The position numbers and the translations under genes are program-made. This document shows positions 1 through 10,911 of a DNA stretch of 64,000 nt, piece by piece (the stretch's first letter is position 1; the number at the start of each line of letters is the position of its first letter). Source of the DNA: Tuctoria greenei (Eukaryota > Streptophyta > Magnoliopsida > Poales > Poaceae); assembly GCA_036927565.1 (NCBI GenBank), contig JAYESD010000001.1, forward strand, positions 7,254,001 through 7,318,000, in the 5' to 3' direction. The notes under the pieces were generated by a model. The model was not told the origin of the DNA and did not search any database. It was given only the letters and a program-made list of their open reading frames with translations.

Positions 1-463
1 GCCCCACAAACTCAGTGATTACCCGTGCTAGTGGAATCAAGTCGGCCTTTGTGGTGACTTGAAGAGGGAAAGGGTTGGAGACCCGGCTCTGTGTGAGCTT
101 CCTCAACGAGGACGTATATCTCATGGTGAGATCGAATCTCGGTAAAAATTCGTGTCTCTTGTGCCTTTATTTCTTTTACATTTTGTTCATTAGATCACTT
201 GATTGTTAAACATCAATTTAAGTTGCTTATAAGTTTTACGTGCATTCTTACAATAATCTTAAATCAAAGTATCTATTGTTCTCATTTCCGCTGCCAAAAG
301 AATCTAGTTTCCCAAATAACATTTAATCAATTCACATATTTTAGCACACCGAACTAGTCCGCCCACACAACCGGACTAGTCCGGTCAAACAAGTTTTTGA
401 CGACTCTATTAAGTGTGCAGGAAATTTTAATGGCCTATTCACGCCCCCTCTAGGCCACATTCA
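1..463 (+). repeat. Copia element I, 5' LTR (3' 463 bases only)
   Basis: Bases 1-463 align without length change to 11212-11674, the end of the 3' LTR, with few differences. The LTR ends in CA at 462-463, two bases before the PBS. It contains two copies of the CCGGACTAGTCCGG palindrome family near its end (about 350-361, degenerate, and 371-384, exact). Confidence 0.95.
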
Positions 464-465
464 AT

Positions 466-477
466 TGGTATCAGAGC
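466..477 (+). other. Primer-binding site, initiator-Met tRNA (element I)
   Basis: TGGTATCAGAGC directly follows the 5' LTR; it is the complement of the 3' end of plant initiator-Met tRNA used by most copia elements to prime minus-strand DNA synthesis. Confidence 0.93.
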
Positions 478-517
478 AAGATTCTCCATCAACGAGACTC
501 ACATCTCGGAGAGATCA

Positions 518-1337
518 ATGGCCTCTGAGAAGAACAACGATATCCCAAAGATGAACATCAATATGGAGGAACAAGAAGCTAAAGCCTTCGATGTGCTGAA
601 AGAAAGCCCACATGATGATGAAGAAGTGTGACAGCTAAATGCACTCTTGAGAAAGAAACTGCTGGCATAAAAATGAAAAGAAGAAGAGAAGACGACTGCG
701 AGTGGTCATCACGACTACTCCCGATATCCTTACAACTACAACTGTCTCAATTCAAACAATCACTATCTCTCTATTCCCATGGGAAATGCATCTAATATCT
801 CTGAATCCTAGTCTGTGGCACATTGTTTGCACAGGCATAGATATCCTGGACACGGATGAGGAACTCACTCTAGAACAAGAACAAGAGATTCACAGAAACG
901 CACAAGCCGTCGCGGTGATCACATCATCACCAAGCAGAGAGGAATTTACCAAGATCGATGGATTAGAAAGTGCAAAAATCTGGGATACACTTAAGACAGC
1001 TCACGAAGGAAATATGTCAGTTCGTGAAGCTAAAATTGAGATGCTTGAAGGAGAGTTGGGGAGATTTGCTATTGAAGAAGGCGAATCACCTCAAGACATG
1101 TACAACCGGATGAAGGCACTCATCAACAAAATTTGTACCTATGGAAGTAAGAAATGGACGGATCACAATGTGGTCAAAAGAATGATTAGAGCCTTCATGC
1201 CAAGAAATGTCACACTTTGCTCAATGATTAGAGAAAGCCCCGAATTTCACAAAATGACTCCCGAAGAGTTATTGGGGAAGATCATAAATCATGAAATGAT
1301 GGAGAAAGAGGCTCAATACGTCAAAGACTTAGCCGGA
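518..1337 (+). pseudogene. gag: SIRE-type gag, N-terminal part
   Basis: The likely original start is the ATG at 518, which begins MASEKNNDIPKMN and runs into an in-frame TGA at about 628-630. Reading resumes in another frame from about 702 and is open to the LTR insertion at 1338. The stretch around 950-1320 contains the copia gag core of the UBN2 kind (SAKIWDTLKTAHEG, then EMLEGELGRF and ESPQDMYNRMKALI). The protein would be the capsid/nucleocapsid precursor. It is interrupted by a solo Tekay LTR and continues at 4380. Stop, frameshift and insertion make it non-functional. Confidence 0.9.
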
Positions 1338-4300
1338 TGTAACACCCTGATTTTTGAGTTTTGGCAAATTAAAAATTTAAAGGGGAATTTAGAGTTAATA
1401 ATGGGAGGAAATTGTTTTTATAAAAAAATATAAAATATATGCATCTCATATTGCATTTTGCATTCATCCTCATGTATTGAAAATTTATTACAAAAATAAA
1501 CAAGCTAAAAGAAATTTATTTACCAGAGTAAGTACATTATAATAAATTAAATTAGCATAACGAATATGGAAGAAAAGAAATAAGGAAAAGAAAATTTATT
1601 ATGAAAGAAAGAAACAATAAGTTGCTAAGAATAATTTAATAAATAACAAACATAAAGAAAGAAAAAATATAACTTTAACTAAGTAAATAACTAAATAAAT
1701 AAAATAAAAGAATAACAAATAATAGGAAAATAAAAGATAAATATATATATACATAAAAAGAGAAATAAATAATAATTAACAATATAAAAAATATATATAG
1801 ACAAATAATATATATATAAAATATAAATAATGAAATATATAAAATAATGTATATATACATAATATATATAATAATATATGTAAAAAAAGAAAAAAAGAAA
1901 AAAAGAAAAGGAGCAGCACCCGCCAGCCAGGCCGACGACTCAGCCAACGCGCCCCAGCGCACGACCCCCTGCGCCCCGCCCATTGGCCCCACCGCGCGCC
2001 GCCAGCACGTGCGCCAGCCCTGCACCCCGAGCGCTCCCGTGCCGCAGCGCGCCTGACTGGCCCCGCCACCCGCGTTGACCCTGCCCACGCGAGCGCCTCC
2101 CGCACGCCTGGCCCCAACACGCAGCACCACGCGACCCCACCCCGCGCTGCGCCATGCATCCCCGCCCGATCGCGCGCTCGCCCAGGCCGAGTCGGTCATG
2201 GGGAAGCGCTGGCCCTAGCGCTGTGCCCCGCCAGAACAGCCCCGCTGCAGCTATAAAACCCCCAGTGGCTTCGTAATTTTTCCTGGCAGCAGAACCACAA
2301 CGCCGCCGCCAGGGAAAAAGGGAAAAACCCTAGCCGCCAGGAAATAAGAAGGAGAGGAACAGAGGCACCGCCAAGGAAGAAAAAGAGGGGAAGGAGAGGA
2401 AGAAAAAGAGGAGGGCGCCGTCGTCCGTCGGAGATCGTCGTCGTCGTGCCGCCGGAGGACCGCTGCGCCATACACTTCGTCTACACATCACCATCGTTCC
2501 GCGATCTTCAAAGCCGTCACATCTACGGTAGGATTCGTTTTTACGATGCGGATTTTAGCGATGTATTAGATCTAATAGACGTAAATTGATTTTAGTTGCA
2601 TCGTCTTTTTATTTTCAGCAGCACTAATTCTCGCTAAAACCCCGTAAACTCATATGAACACATATGAACTAGTTGCATCTAATCAATGAACAACCATAGT
2701 TAATTAATAATTGAACCTTGCATGCATGCATGTCATCGCATGTTGATTAATGTGTGTGCATCATGTTGATTTGTATGTATTTTCTTGTATGTGTGATCAC
2801 GAGTAGAGGGAAGTGCTCAAGAGGTCGTGTACGAGGATTTCCAGAACCAAAACTTCGAAGCGCTTGAGCAACCCTATCCGTCGGAGAAAGGCAAGTGTCC
2901 TTGAAGCATATTGATCCTGTTTTGGAATAAATATTTTGTTTGCAAAACTGCATGCTTATGTCAATTTGATGGGAATCCTATGATAGGAAGTTTACTAGCT
3001 TTGTTTAACCAACCTTGTCACCTGGGACACATGGTAGAGAGTCGGGATGGGATTTTTACCTTTTTGCTTTGCTTAATCAACTGGGATGGGAAAACAACTA
3101 TACTACTCAACTTAATTATGCATGGATGAGATTATGGTTAATATGAACTGGTTAATATGATATGTTAATGGGTGATCTAAGCAAGCCTGGTATGTGGATG
3201 GGTTGGATGTATGGTGGTTTTGCTTGCTTTAGATCTAAGGACCAGTTTGTGGAGCGACCATCCAGGATTTACAGTGCCACCACGAGGCCAAGTATAGGTG
3301 CGGCGTAGCTGATTAATTAGGGCTTTTCCAGTGCTATTTGGACCATTAAGGATGCTCGGGAAAGAGTTAGTCGGATTGGGTTTGTTGATGATTGGTGGGA
3401 CTACCCTGGGATCCGAATGGCTCAAGAGGGGGCCCTTGGTTGAAGATGTGCTCAGTGGGAGACATCGCCACTGGTGAAACATCAGTGGGGTCTAAATAGG
3501 CTAGTAATCCCTTTGTAAAGGTTATTTTGTGATCTCTTGGCCACACACCTAAGGAAGTTTGAGACGCCATAATTGAGATTCTATAGTCATTGAAAGGTGA
3601 TGAAATCACAAACACGTGGGTAAAGCGGTACAACCTCTGCAGAGTGTGTCAAAAACTATCATGATAGCTGTGCTCGCGGTTATGAGAAACCTGGACCCTC
3701 ACATGATTAGAGGGAAATTGGGATTTAGGATGGTTATGGTTTGGTAATGGTTATGGTTGATATTATGGTTATGGTTATGGTTATGGGATGGAATCATGGT
3801 TTATGACATTGATTATGGTTATTGGTAATGGTGAATTATGGACTGGTATTATGATGGTTACATGGTTTATGATGGGTTTACTTCACATAAATATGATACA
3901 TTGCTTTTCCAAATGGTTTTTACTGTACTTTTTAGCACTTAGCATTTATTACATTCGTCATTTGAATCAGCCACATGTCATACTTTCCACACTTGTTGAG
4001 TACGACATGTACTCACTCTTGCAACCCCCCCAACAGTTGCAGGTCAGGATTGTGAGTTTAATGGTGATAATGCGGAGTTCTAGGCCGTGTCTATCGTCAG
4101 CTTTGCCTGTGGTGTTATTGGAGCTGTGCTATCCCTTTTTCTTAGTTTGCTTAGCTGCTTAATCAGTTTATTTTCGCTGCATTAGTTGAACTTGTCATTA
4201 ATCTTCATTAGAGCTTGTATTCGAGAACATTTTGAATTGTGTAATAAAATTTGGTTAATTAATCTTGTTCTGTGGTAATTTTCTGTATACTCTTTTGTGA

Positions 4301-4379
4301 ATGCACTCGTGTATGTGTGTTGAACGTCCCGGACACACATATGCGTTCACTTGGTTCATTTTTGGAACCGGGTGTCACA
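1338..4379 (+). repeat. Solo LTR of a Tekay-type gypsy element (J)
   Basis: It begins TGTAACACCCTGA and ends GGGTGTCACA, the termini shared by every Tekay LTR in this window. No internal region is attached, and gag coding of copia element I is present on both sides. The five bases before it (1333-1337, CCGGA) and after it (4380-4384, CCGAA) look like a target duplication with one mismatch. Inside are an AT-rich block (1440-1890), a GC-rich block (1915-2230), a TATA box, and GGTTAT-type repeats (3731-3790). A solo LTR arises by recombination between the two LTRs of a full element. Short open frames inside it are low complexity. Confidence 0.93.
2251..2258 (+). promoter_or_regulatory. TATA box in Tekay LTR J
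   Basis: CTATAAAA lies at the downstream edge of the GC-rich block, the same place as in the other Tekay LTRs here (23542, 30902, 39722, 42943, 53652). The motif is seen; promoter activity is inferred. Confidence 0.6.
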
Positions 4380-5779
4380 CCGAACTCACCTCTTCCAAAA
4401 GGAAAGAAGTTGCTCTCAAAGCAACGTGCACACCCAAACTCAAAGAAACTCGTGAAGACCAAGACGACGGAGATACAAGCGACGAGAGTACCGATCTTGA
4501 TGATGAAGAAATGGTACTCTTTATCAAGAAGTTCAAGCGCATGATGAAAAGAAGACACGACAACAATTCAAATGAAGGCAAAAGCAAGGATAAAAGGAAA
4601 TCCAAGGCTCGACGCACTTGCTACAACCGCGGAGAGTATGGTCACTTCATGGTGGACTGCCCTTATGAAGAAAACAAAAAGAAGCAGGAAACAAAACCTC
4701 AAGAAAAGAAAAATTTCAGAAAAAGAAGACAAGCCCATCAAGCTCACATCGGCAAGGAGTGGGACTCAAACGACGAGTCCTCCTCCGATGAAGAAGAAGA
4801 GATGGCCACTATCATAGTCAAGAAACCTACTATGAGAGCCACACTCTTCCCCAACATGGGAGAACGGGATATGAACAACCATACTTACCTTATGGCTAAG
4901 GAAGGCAAGAAAAAGGTTCGACTTACTCCTCCTACGCTAAATTCCTCTATTGATAACTTTGATAGCTCTAGTGATAATGAAGAAATGTTTAGAGGATTAA
5001 GTAAAATTGTTCTAAAGAAAATAGAAATGTTGTCGAATGAAATCTTTGAAAAGGAGGAACTTGATAACCGACAAGAAGATATGCTCATCCGTGAAAGGAA
5101 GAGATATCAAGAAGTTGAAAAGCTTCTTGAGCTTGAAAGAGAGAAGAATGAATCACTTGAGTTTGAGCTAGCCTTGAGTAAGGAAACTTACTCAAAGCTA
5201 GAGTACTCGCATATTGCAATCAAGGAAGAACTTGCTAACTTGTCAAAAGTTAACAAGATCCTTGAGGTGCAAGTTGAGTCGCTCAAGCAAAGTGACTCCT
5301 CTTCCTCCAAGAGCTCTTCCTCCAAAGATATGAGTTCGACAACAATCGGAACCTGCACTTGCTCTAGTAAGAAGAATGTTATTCCTAATGCTTCAACTTC
5401 TCATAATATGCATCCTCCTACAAGCAGCATCTTTGATAAGGAGAAGATCAAATATGCACGCAGTGCATATATGATCACTAGACCTCCTAATGTCAAAGAT
5501 GGTCTTGGTTTTGACAGGAACAAACACATGTCTACTCCTAATCATGCTAAGAATATAATCGCTTTTGTTAAGGAAAAGTCCCATGAATCTGATTTACAAA
5601 TACTATTTCGTACATTTGATGCTTCCTATGTTCTTATGAAAAATAAATATGGAAAAGTCATTGCTAAATATACAGGGCCATGCCACAAGAACTTGAAAAC
5701 TTGTGTGTGGGTGCCCAAGACTCTTGTGACTAACCTGAGAGGACCCAAGCAAGCTTGGGTATCTAAAAACAAGGAATAA
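4380..5779 (+). pseudogene. gag: SIRE-type gag, C-terminal part
   Basis: Open to the stop at 5779, in the frame that reads through from the LTR. It contains a zinc knuckle CYNRGEYGHFMVDC (second Cys replaced by Arg) at about 4618-4660, an acidic Glu/Ser-rich patch (about 4770-4800), and a long charged coiled coil (about 5000-5280, EREKNESLEFELALSKE) as in SIRE/Maximus gag. A Ser-rich run follows, then the conserved C-terminus (VWVPKTLVTNLRGPKQAWV). The loss of one zinc ligand suggests weakened RNA binding. In intact elements gag is fused to protease; here a TAA at 5777-5779 separates them. Confidence 0.9.
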
Positions 5780-5786
5780 TTCTGTT

Positions 5787-6229
5787 TTGCAGTCTTACTC
5801 CTCCGGTGGATCTAAATGGGTGCTAGATAGCGGATGCACTAATCACATGACCGGAGAGAGAGGTATGTTTGTGGAGTACGAGTACAACAAGGATCCAAGT
5901 GAAGGCATATACTTTGGAGACAACAGCCAAGGAAAGGTCCTTGGTAGCGGTAACATTGAAATATCCTCTCAACACATCTTATCTAATGTTTTACATGTAG
6001 ACTCTCTAGATTATAATCTTTTGTCAATATCTCAACTATGCGACAAAGGTTAAAACTGTTTGTTCACTAATGAGGGTGTGACCATTTTTAGAAGAAGCGA
6101 TGGCTTGATTGCATTCAAGGGAATGTTGAAGGGAAAGCTTTATCTTGTTGACTTCAACAAAGATAAAGCCGAACTCAACACTTGCTTGGTTGCTAAGACT
6201 AACATGGATGGTTGTGGCATAGACGGCTA
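5787..6229 (+). pseudogene. pol: Copia protease and start of the pre-integrase region
   Basis: Reads KWVLDSGCTNHMTG, the aspartic protease active site of copia elements (DSG), followed by YFGDNSQGKVLGSG and LLSISQLCDKG. A stop at 6051-6053 interrupts the frame, which then continues as recognisable pol (FTNEGVTIFRRSDG) to about 6229, where another stop and a frame change occur. The protease would mature the Gag-Pol polyprotein. Confidence 0.88.
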
Positions 6230-6933
6230 GCCCATGTTGGGATGAGAAATCTGTAGAAACTTCTGAAAGGTGGTCACATCCGTGGTTTTAAGGATGTGGT
6301 TTTTGAAAAAGACATGTCGTGCAACGCTTGTCAAGCAGGAAAACAAGTCGGAGCACCACACCCCGCCAAGAATGTGATGACTACCACAAGACCGCTAGAA
6401 CTTCTCCACATGTATCTCTTTGGTCCAATTGCGTACATCAACATCGGCGGTAACAAATACGGTTTAGTAATCGTTGATGATTTTTCAAGATCTACCTAGA
6501 TATTTTTCTTGTATGATAAATTAGAAACTCAGGGAATCCTCAAGAAGTTCTTGAAAAGAGCTCAGAACAAATTTTCATCAACTATAAAGAATATCAGAAG
6601 TGACAACGGGACAAAATTCAAGAAACCAAAGTTGAAGAGTATCTCGATGAAGAAGGAATAAAGCATGAATTCTCGGCACCCTACTCCCCTCAACAAAATG
6701 GAGTGGACGAAAGGAAGAACAGAACATTGATCGAAATTGGAAGAACTATGTTGGATGAATACAAGACATCAGATCGATTTTGGGCAGAAGCGGTGAACAC
6801 CGCTTGTCATGCCACAAATCGGTTGTACCTTCGCCGACTACTAAAGAAAACTCCATATGAGCTTCTTACCAGTAAAAATCCTAATGTTTCTTATTTCAAA
6901 GTCTTTGGTTGTAAATGTTTTATGTGCATCTAG
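6230..6933 (+). pseudogene. pol: Copia integrase, truncated
   Basis: The pre-integrase zinc segment ends in CNACQAGKQVG (about 6320-6350). The core follows: the first catalytic Asp of the usual MDLFGP motif is Tyr here (MYLFGP), the second Asp is present (IRSDNGTKFK) and the Glu is present (NGVDERKNRT). Breaks are a TAG at 6497-6499 and a frameshift near 6615-6630. The reading stops at VFGCKCFMCI (6933), after which the sequence jumps to the end of RT. Confidence 0.9.
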
Positions 6934-7557
6934 GCCAGATATTATGCTTAGTGTTTGCTTGTGTGCAAGGTCTCAGGCCGCACCTAAAGAGTGTCACTTA
7001 ATTACTGTAAAAAGAATCCTAAGGTACCTTGTGCACACACCCAACTTGGGCCTTTGGTATCCCAAAGAATCCAAGTTTAACTTGATAGGCTATTCCGACG
7101 CCGACTATGCAGGATGCAAAGTCGATAGAAAGAGCACGTCAAGAACTTGTCAATTTCTTGGTAGGTCCCTAGTTTCTTGGTCACTAAAAAGCAAAACTCC
7201 ATTGCTCTCTCCACAGCGGAAGCAGGGTATGTTGCAGCCGGTAGTTGTTGCGCACAACTACTTTGGATGCGACAGACTCTTAGGGACTACTGCTACAATC
7301 TAAGCCATATCCCGCTTCTATGTGATAATGAAAGTGCCATAAAAATTGCACACAACCCTGTAGAGCACTCAAGAACTAAGCACATAGATATCCGTCATCA
7401 CTTTCTTGGAGATCATTCATTAAAAGGTGACATTGCTATTTCACTTGTTAGGACTGAAAAACAACTTGCGGATATTTTTACCAAACCATTAGATGAGAAA
7501 AGGTTTTGTGAGCTTAGGAATGAGTTTAACATTCTTGACTCTAGAAATGTGGCTTGA
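6934..7557 (+). pseudogene. pol: Copia RT C-terminal end plus RNase H
   Basis: Starts abruptly with SRPDIMLSVCLCARSQ and continues through RILRYLVHTPNLGLWYP to the RNase H domain (YSDADYAGCKVDRKSTS, then a frame change near 7177, IALSTAEAGYVAA and DNESAIKIA). It ends at 7557 with the usual IFTKPLDEKRF tail. The catalytic core of RT, including its YVDD region, is absent, so the element cannot reverse transcribe on its own. Confidence 0.92.
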
Positions 7558-7778
7558 AACATTGCATACCTGGTTGAAACTTCAAATGTTACATTTTATT
7601 GTTAAAACTGCTCCTCACCTCTTTTTCTTCTAGGAAAACTATTTTAATGAAGAAATCTTGCAGTTTATGACCACTTTCATTGTTGCTTGCCTTCTGGTCA
7701 TAATTACCAAGATTATTTGCAAAATTATTGTCCTTGGATCACTATTAATCATCTCTATATGTATATGGTCTCTTGAAA
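7558..7778 (+). other. Spacer between pol and the third-ORF promoter module
   Basis: AT-rich non-coding sequence of element I after the pol stop. No coding potential or repeat is evident apart from a pyrimidine run at about 7615-7630. Confidence 0.6.
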
Positions 7779-7972
7779 CCGGACTTGTCCGATTTACCAC
7801 CGGACTAGTCCGGACAGACGAAATACTTAGGTTTTCCAGGGGCACCGGACTAGTCCGCCACCTTGACCGGACTAGTCCGGTCCGTTGCGTATATAAGCGG
7901 TTGGCCGACCAAGAGGTCCAAAACCCTAAACCCTAAGTCTCCCTCTCCTCTCCTAAACCCTAGCCTCCAAAG
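7779..7972 (+). promoter_or_regulatory. Internal promoter-like module upstream of ORF3 of element I
   Basis: Four CCGGACTAGTCCGG-family palindromes at about 7779-7791, 7801-7812, 7845-7857 and 7867-7880 are followed by a TATA box (TATATAAG, 7890-7897). Just downstream are telo-box motifs (AAACCCTAAACCCTAA from 7921 and CTAAACCCTAG near 7957-7967). The order palindromes then TATA matches the 3' LTR (palindromes 10576-10875, TATA 10912). The position fits a separate promoter for the ORF at 8398. The motifs are seen; promoter function is inferred. Confidence 0.55.
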
Positions 7973-8397
7973 TGATTTTCGGGTTGAGCCCTCAAAATCG
8001 AAGCCTTTTTCGTGGCAAATCCTCTCCTCGACGAGTGGATTCTCCCCTCTGGACTCATCCGGACAGATTCTTTATCTTACAAAGCGAATCTTCAAATCTC
8101 GGTAAATTTCACCCTAAAACCAAATTCTCAACTTTTCTCATTCTAGCTCGATTCCCTTGATTCCAAGGTTGTACATTGGCTTCATAGATGTATTCCTACC
8201 ACTTTCCTGCCCTTTTGTATCTTTAGATAGAAGTTTTGAAGGAAATTGTTAGGGTTCTTATGCCAGGCCGGACTAGTCCGGCGCTCAGATACGGACAAGG
8301 CTGGTAACAAGTCCGCACTCTGAAACCGGACAAGTCCAGTCTCTGACATCTGAATCCCTACATTGCCTTCAATCCTTGGTTCATTCTTATCTAATCC
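7973..8397 (+). other. Leader of ORF3, element I
   Basis: Non-coding. A donor-like CGGTAAAT at about 8100-8107 sits in a context similar to the CTCGGTAAAAATTCGTG of the LTR. Another exact CCGGACTAGTCCGG lies at 8268-8281 and degenerate relatives extend to about 8340. A spliced leader is possible but not shown. Confidence 0.45.
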
Positions 8398-9893
8398 GTG
8401 AACTCCCTATTAGGCATGATGTCTTCAGGCTCAGATGACAGCTCCTTCCACATTGATGAAGAAGTTCAACGCAAAAGAGTGAGGAGAGCCAAGGAGAGAG
8501 TTATGAAGAAAAGACATGATGTCAATGTCCACTCTCCAGCCTTCTACGACAATCTGCCTAAGAAGAGGAGGGTTATTGTCAAAAAGTCTCAAGGAAAAGC
8601 TGCTGCTGAGAGCTTATCAGGGCCAAAAAGGGCTCTCAACAAAGGGAAGGGACTTGCTAGTGGTCCCATTGGGCCCTTGAAGATGAAAAACCCCAGTCAC
8701 CGCAACATGCATCCTTCTAGTGAGGATTTCACTGGGAAAGGGGGTGAGATAGCTGATAACTTCAGAAAGATTGAAGTGTATAATCAACCTAAACAATGCT
8801 CTAACCCAAGATTCTGGAGAAACTTCCATGTAGACTACTACGAGCACGTGTACATGAACATGAAGAATCCTGTAGTGGAGAGTCAATGGCTGAATGTTGG
8901 ATACCTGCAGTTGAAGAGGTATCCTGCTTTTCATGAGGTGGTTGAGGCTTTGGAGAGGCACGGTCTGAAGGAACTGCTCTCCTTTGAGTATAACTGGAAC
9001 AATGAAGTTATTACCCAATTTTACTCCACCCTCTACTTTGCCCGTGGTGATGGAGACAATCTTACTTGGATGACTCATGGTTCCAAGTATTGTGTCACCT
9101 ATGATGAATTTGCAAGGATTCTTCACCTTGAACACACTCTGGATCATGAGCTTGTCATCCACAATCTGCAACCTTTGGAGAAGGATGAGCTTAAGTTCCT
9201 CTATGACACAAGGATGCCCTATGTTCCCCCCACCATCAAATATCTGAAGCCCTTCTTTGTGGTCCTCAACAGAGTGTTGAAAAGACAATAGCCTCGAAAG
9301 ATGGACATGCGGGGACTATCCAAGGAACCTTGAGGACCCTAATGAAGGTAATCAGTGGAAGGAGACCGTTCAATGTTTCTGAGTACATCTACAACGACAT
9401 TGTGAACATCTCAATCACTCCAAATAGGTCTTGCGGGTATGCACCGTACATCATGTTCATGATTGAGAAAGTGACCGGACTCGAGTTTGTCAAGGATGTT
9501 TGTCATACGGGGTTGAAGCCACAAAAGCCCACCGAGTACACCCTTCCCTCAGCACCAACTGCTCCTTCCTCCCCCGCAGCAGAGAGGAGGTCTAAACAAT
9601 CTCATGATGCAGCTGCTCCTCCTGGCTCCTCTCCTGTCCATGAACCCTCCGGTGGCATCCTCAAAATGCTCTCCTCCATCTTTGCCTGTTGCCGCAAGAT
9701 CAAAGACAGGCAACGTAAACATCAACAGTATCTGAATACCAATATCAAGTCTATCTGTGAAAAGCTTGAGATTGAGCCGGTTGGATCACCGCCCGCCTAC
9801 GAGGACTCAGAGGAAGATCCTGCTCCGGTGAATGACGATGAGGGTGAAGATGAAGATCGGACTAAAACTGAAGAAGGGAGCAGCGATGAGTGA
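8398..9893 (+). pseudogene. Third ORF (aORF/env-position ORF) of SIRE element I, one frameshift
   Basis: Two abutting open frames (8398-9291 and 9294-9893) read as one protein of about 500 residues once a single-base slip near 9278-9290 is allowed; the second frame is open upstream of its first ATG. The N-terminus is basic (RKRVRRAKERVMKKRH). The middle (about codons 130-300) is a compact domain with FHVDYYEHVYMNMKNPVVE and TYDEFARILHL, resembling the plant transposon-associated domain seen in many grass retroelement ORFs. A Pro/Ser-rich linker, a Cys-containing segment (IFACCRKIKDRQRKH) and an acidic tail follow. No signal peptide or clear membrane helix is visible, so an envelope role is not supported by sequence. 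Function unknown. Confidence 0.75.
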
Positions 9894-10277
9894 TTCCCCT
9901 CGATTTTTCCCTTTTTGGTGCCTTGATGCCAAAGGGGGATAGATTGAGACTAGATTGAGACTCAAACTATCTCTAGCATTAGTTATTAAGCTTTTGTGAT
10001 CGAGGACATGTACCTGTTTTTAAAACTTTGTAATGCAATATTTCCTTTCCTATGTGTGATGCTTATTGTTGCTCTAATGCTTACTTCTATGTTCATTATT
10101 GTTTATCTTTGGTTCATCACATTTTATTGATCACACACCTGTTAGGCACCCCACCATAAGGTGTGTGCATATGTGAGAAGCTTTTTGTGAATTAATCGTT
10201 ATTCTCATATGTGCACACCTTATGAAAATCAAGTTTTATTCTCAATTGTGATATCTCAAATGGTTGTCATCAATCAC
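9894..10277 (+). other. 3' untranslated region of element I
   Basis: It contains a PPT-like CCAAAGGGGGATAG at about 9928-9942 soon after the ORF3 stop, a feature seen in SIRE-like elements. An imperfect inverted repeat at 10155-10179 and 10202-10224 could form a stem of about 20 pairs. No coding sequence is seen. Confidence 0.6.
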
Positions 10278-10291
10278 CAAAAGAGGGAGAT
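10278..10291 (+). other. Polypurine tract, element I
   Basis: AAAAGAGGGAGATT lies immediately before the TGTAAG start of the 3' LTR and would prime plus-strand DNA synthesis. Confidence 0.85.
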
Positions 10292-10610
10292 TGTAAGTGC
10301 ATCTAGGATATCCCTTGTGGGTTTTGGCTAATTGATGACGAACATATGAGATCCTAATGAAACTATTGAGATGATTGCAGGACAAACAAAGTGAAATAGC
10401 TCGATGCACACAAAAAGGTGAAAAATGGAGTGGTGTCCAAATAGGAATACTTTGATGGAATTTATAAGAACAAATTATATTTTAAATGTATAGGGTGTGT
10501 ATGAAAACACACTCCAAGAGCTCACGACCTTGCGCTGGGGTAAGGGTTTTAAAATTAACCTAACATCTCACAGTGCACCGGACTAGTCCGATTATGGATC
10601 GGACTAGTCC

Positions 10611-10850
10611 GCCAAACTTTCTGGAGTCCATCTTCACATAGGGCCAGACAAGTCCGTTTTCCAACCGGACTAGACTGCCAGACTTTCTGGAGTCCATCTT
10701 CACATAGGGCCGGACAAGTCCATTTTCCAACCGGACTAGTCCGCCAGACTTTCTGGAGTCTATCCTCACATAGGGCCAGACAAGTCCATTTCCAACCGGA
10801 CTTGTCCGCCAAACTTTGTGGACATCGAGTTGCACTGTGACCGGACAAGT
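10611..10850 (+). repeat. 66-bp tandem repeat with palindromes in the copia LTR
   Basis: Three full units at 10611-10676, 10677-10742 and 10743-10807 (66, 66 and 65 bases) and a partial fourth to about 10850. Each unit starts GCCARACTTTCTGGAG and carries one CCGGACAAGTCC-like and one CCGGACTAGTCC-like half-palindrome. It lies 60-300 bases upstream of the TATA box, where enhancer repeats are usual in U3. Confidence 0.9.
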
Positions 10851-10911
10851 CCGGACTTGCACCGGACTAGTCCGGTATTAGGGTTTTACAACGGTAACTT
10901 TTTGGAAACCC

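Noticed and set aside
7919..7970. Telomere-like AAACCCTAAACCCTAA
   Set aside because: Only two or three units downstream of a TATA box; better read as telo-box promoter motifs than as telomeric DNA.
8398..9893. Envelope glycoprotein
   Set aside because: No signal peptide, transmembrane helix or Cys-rich ectodomain is visible.
10611..10850. CRISPR-like regular repeat spacing
   Set aside because: The units are head-to-tail with no unique spacers, within a plant retrotransposon LTR.
10555..10862. Repetitive minus-strand frames in the copia LTR
   Set aside because: They are translations of the 66-bp tandem repeat.
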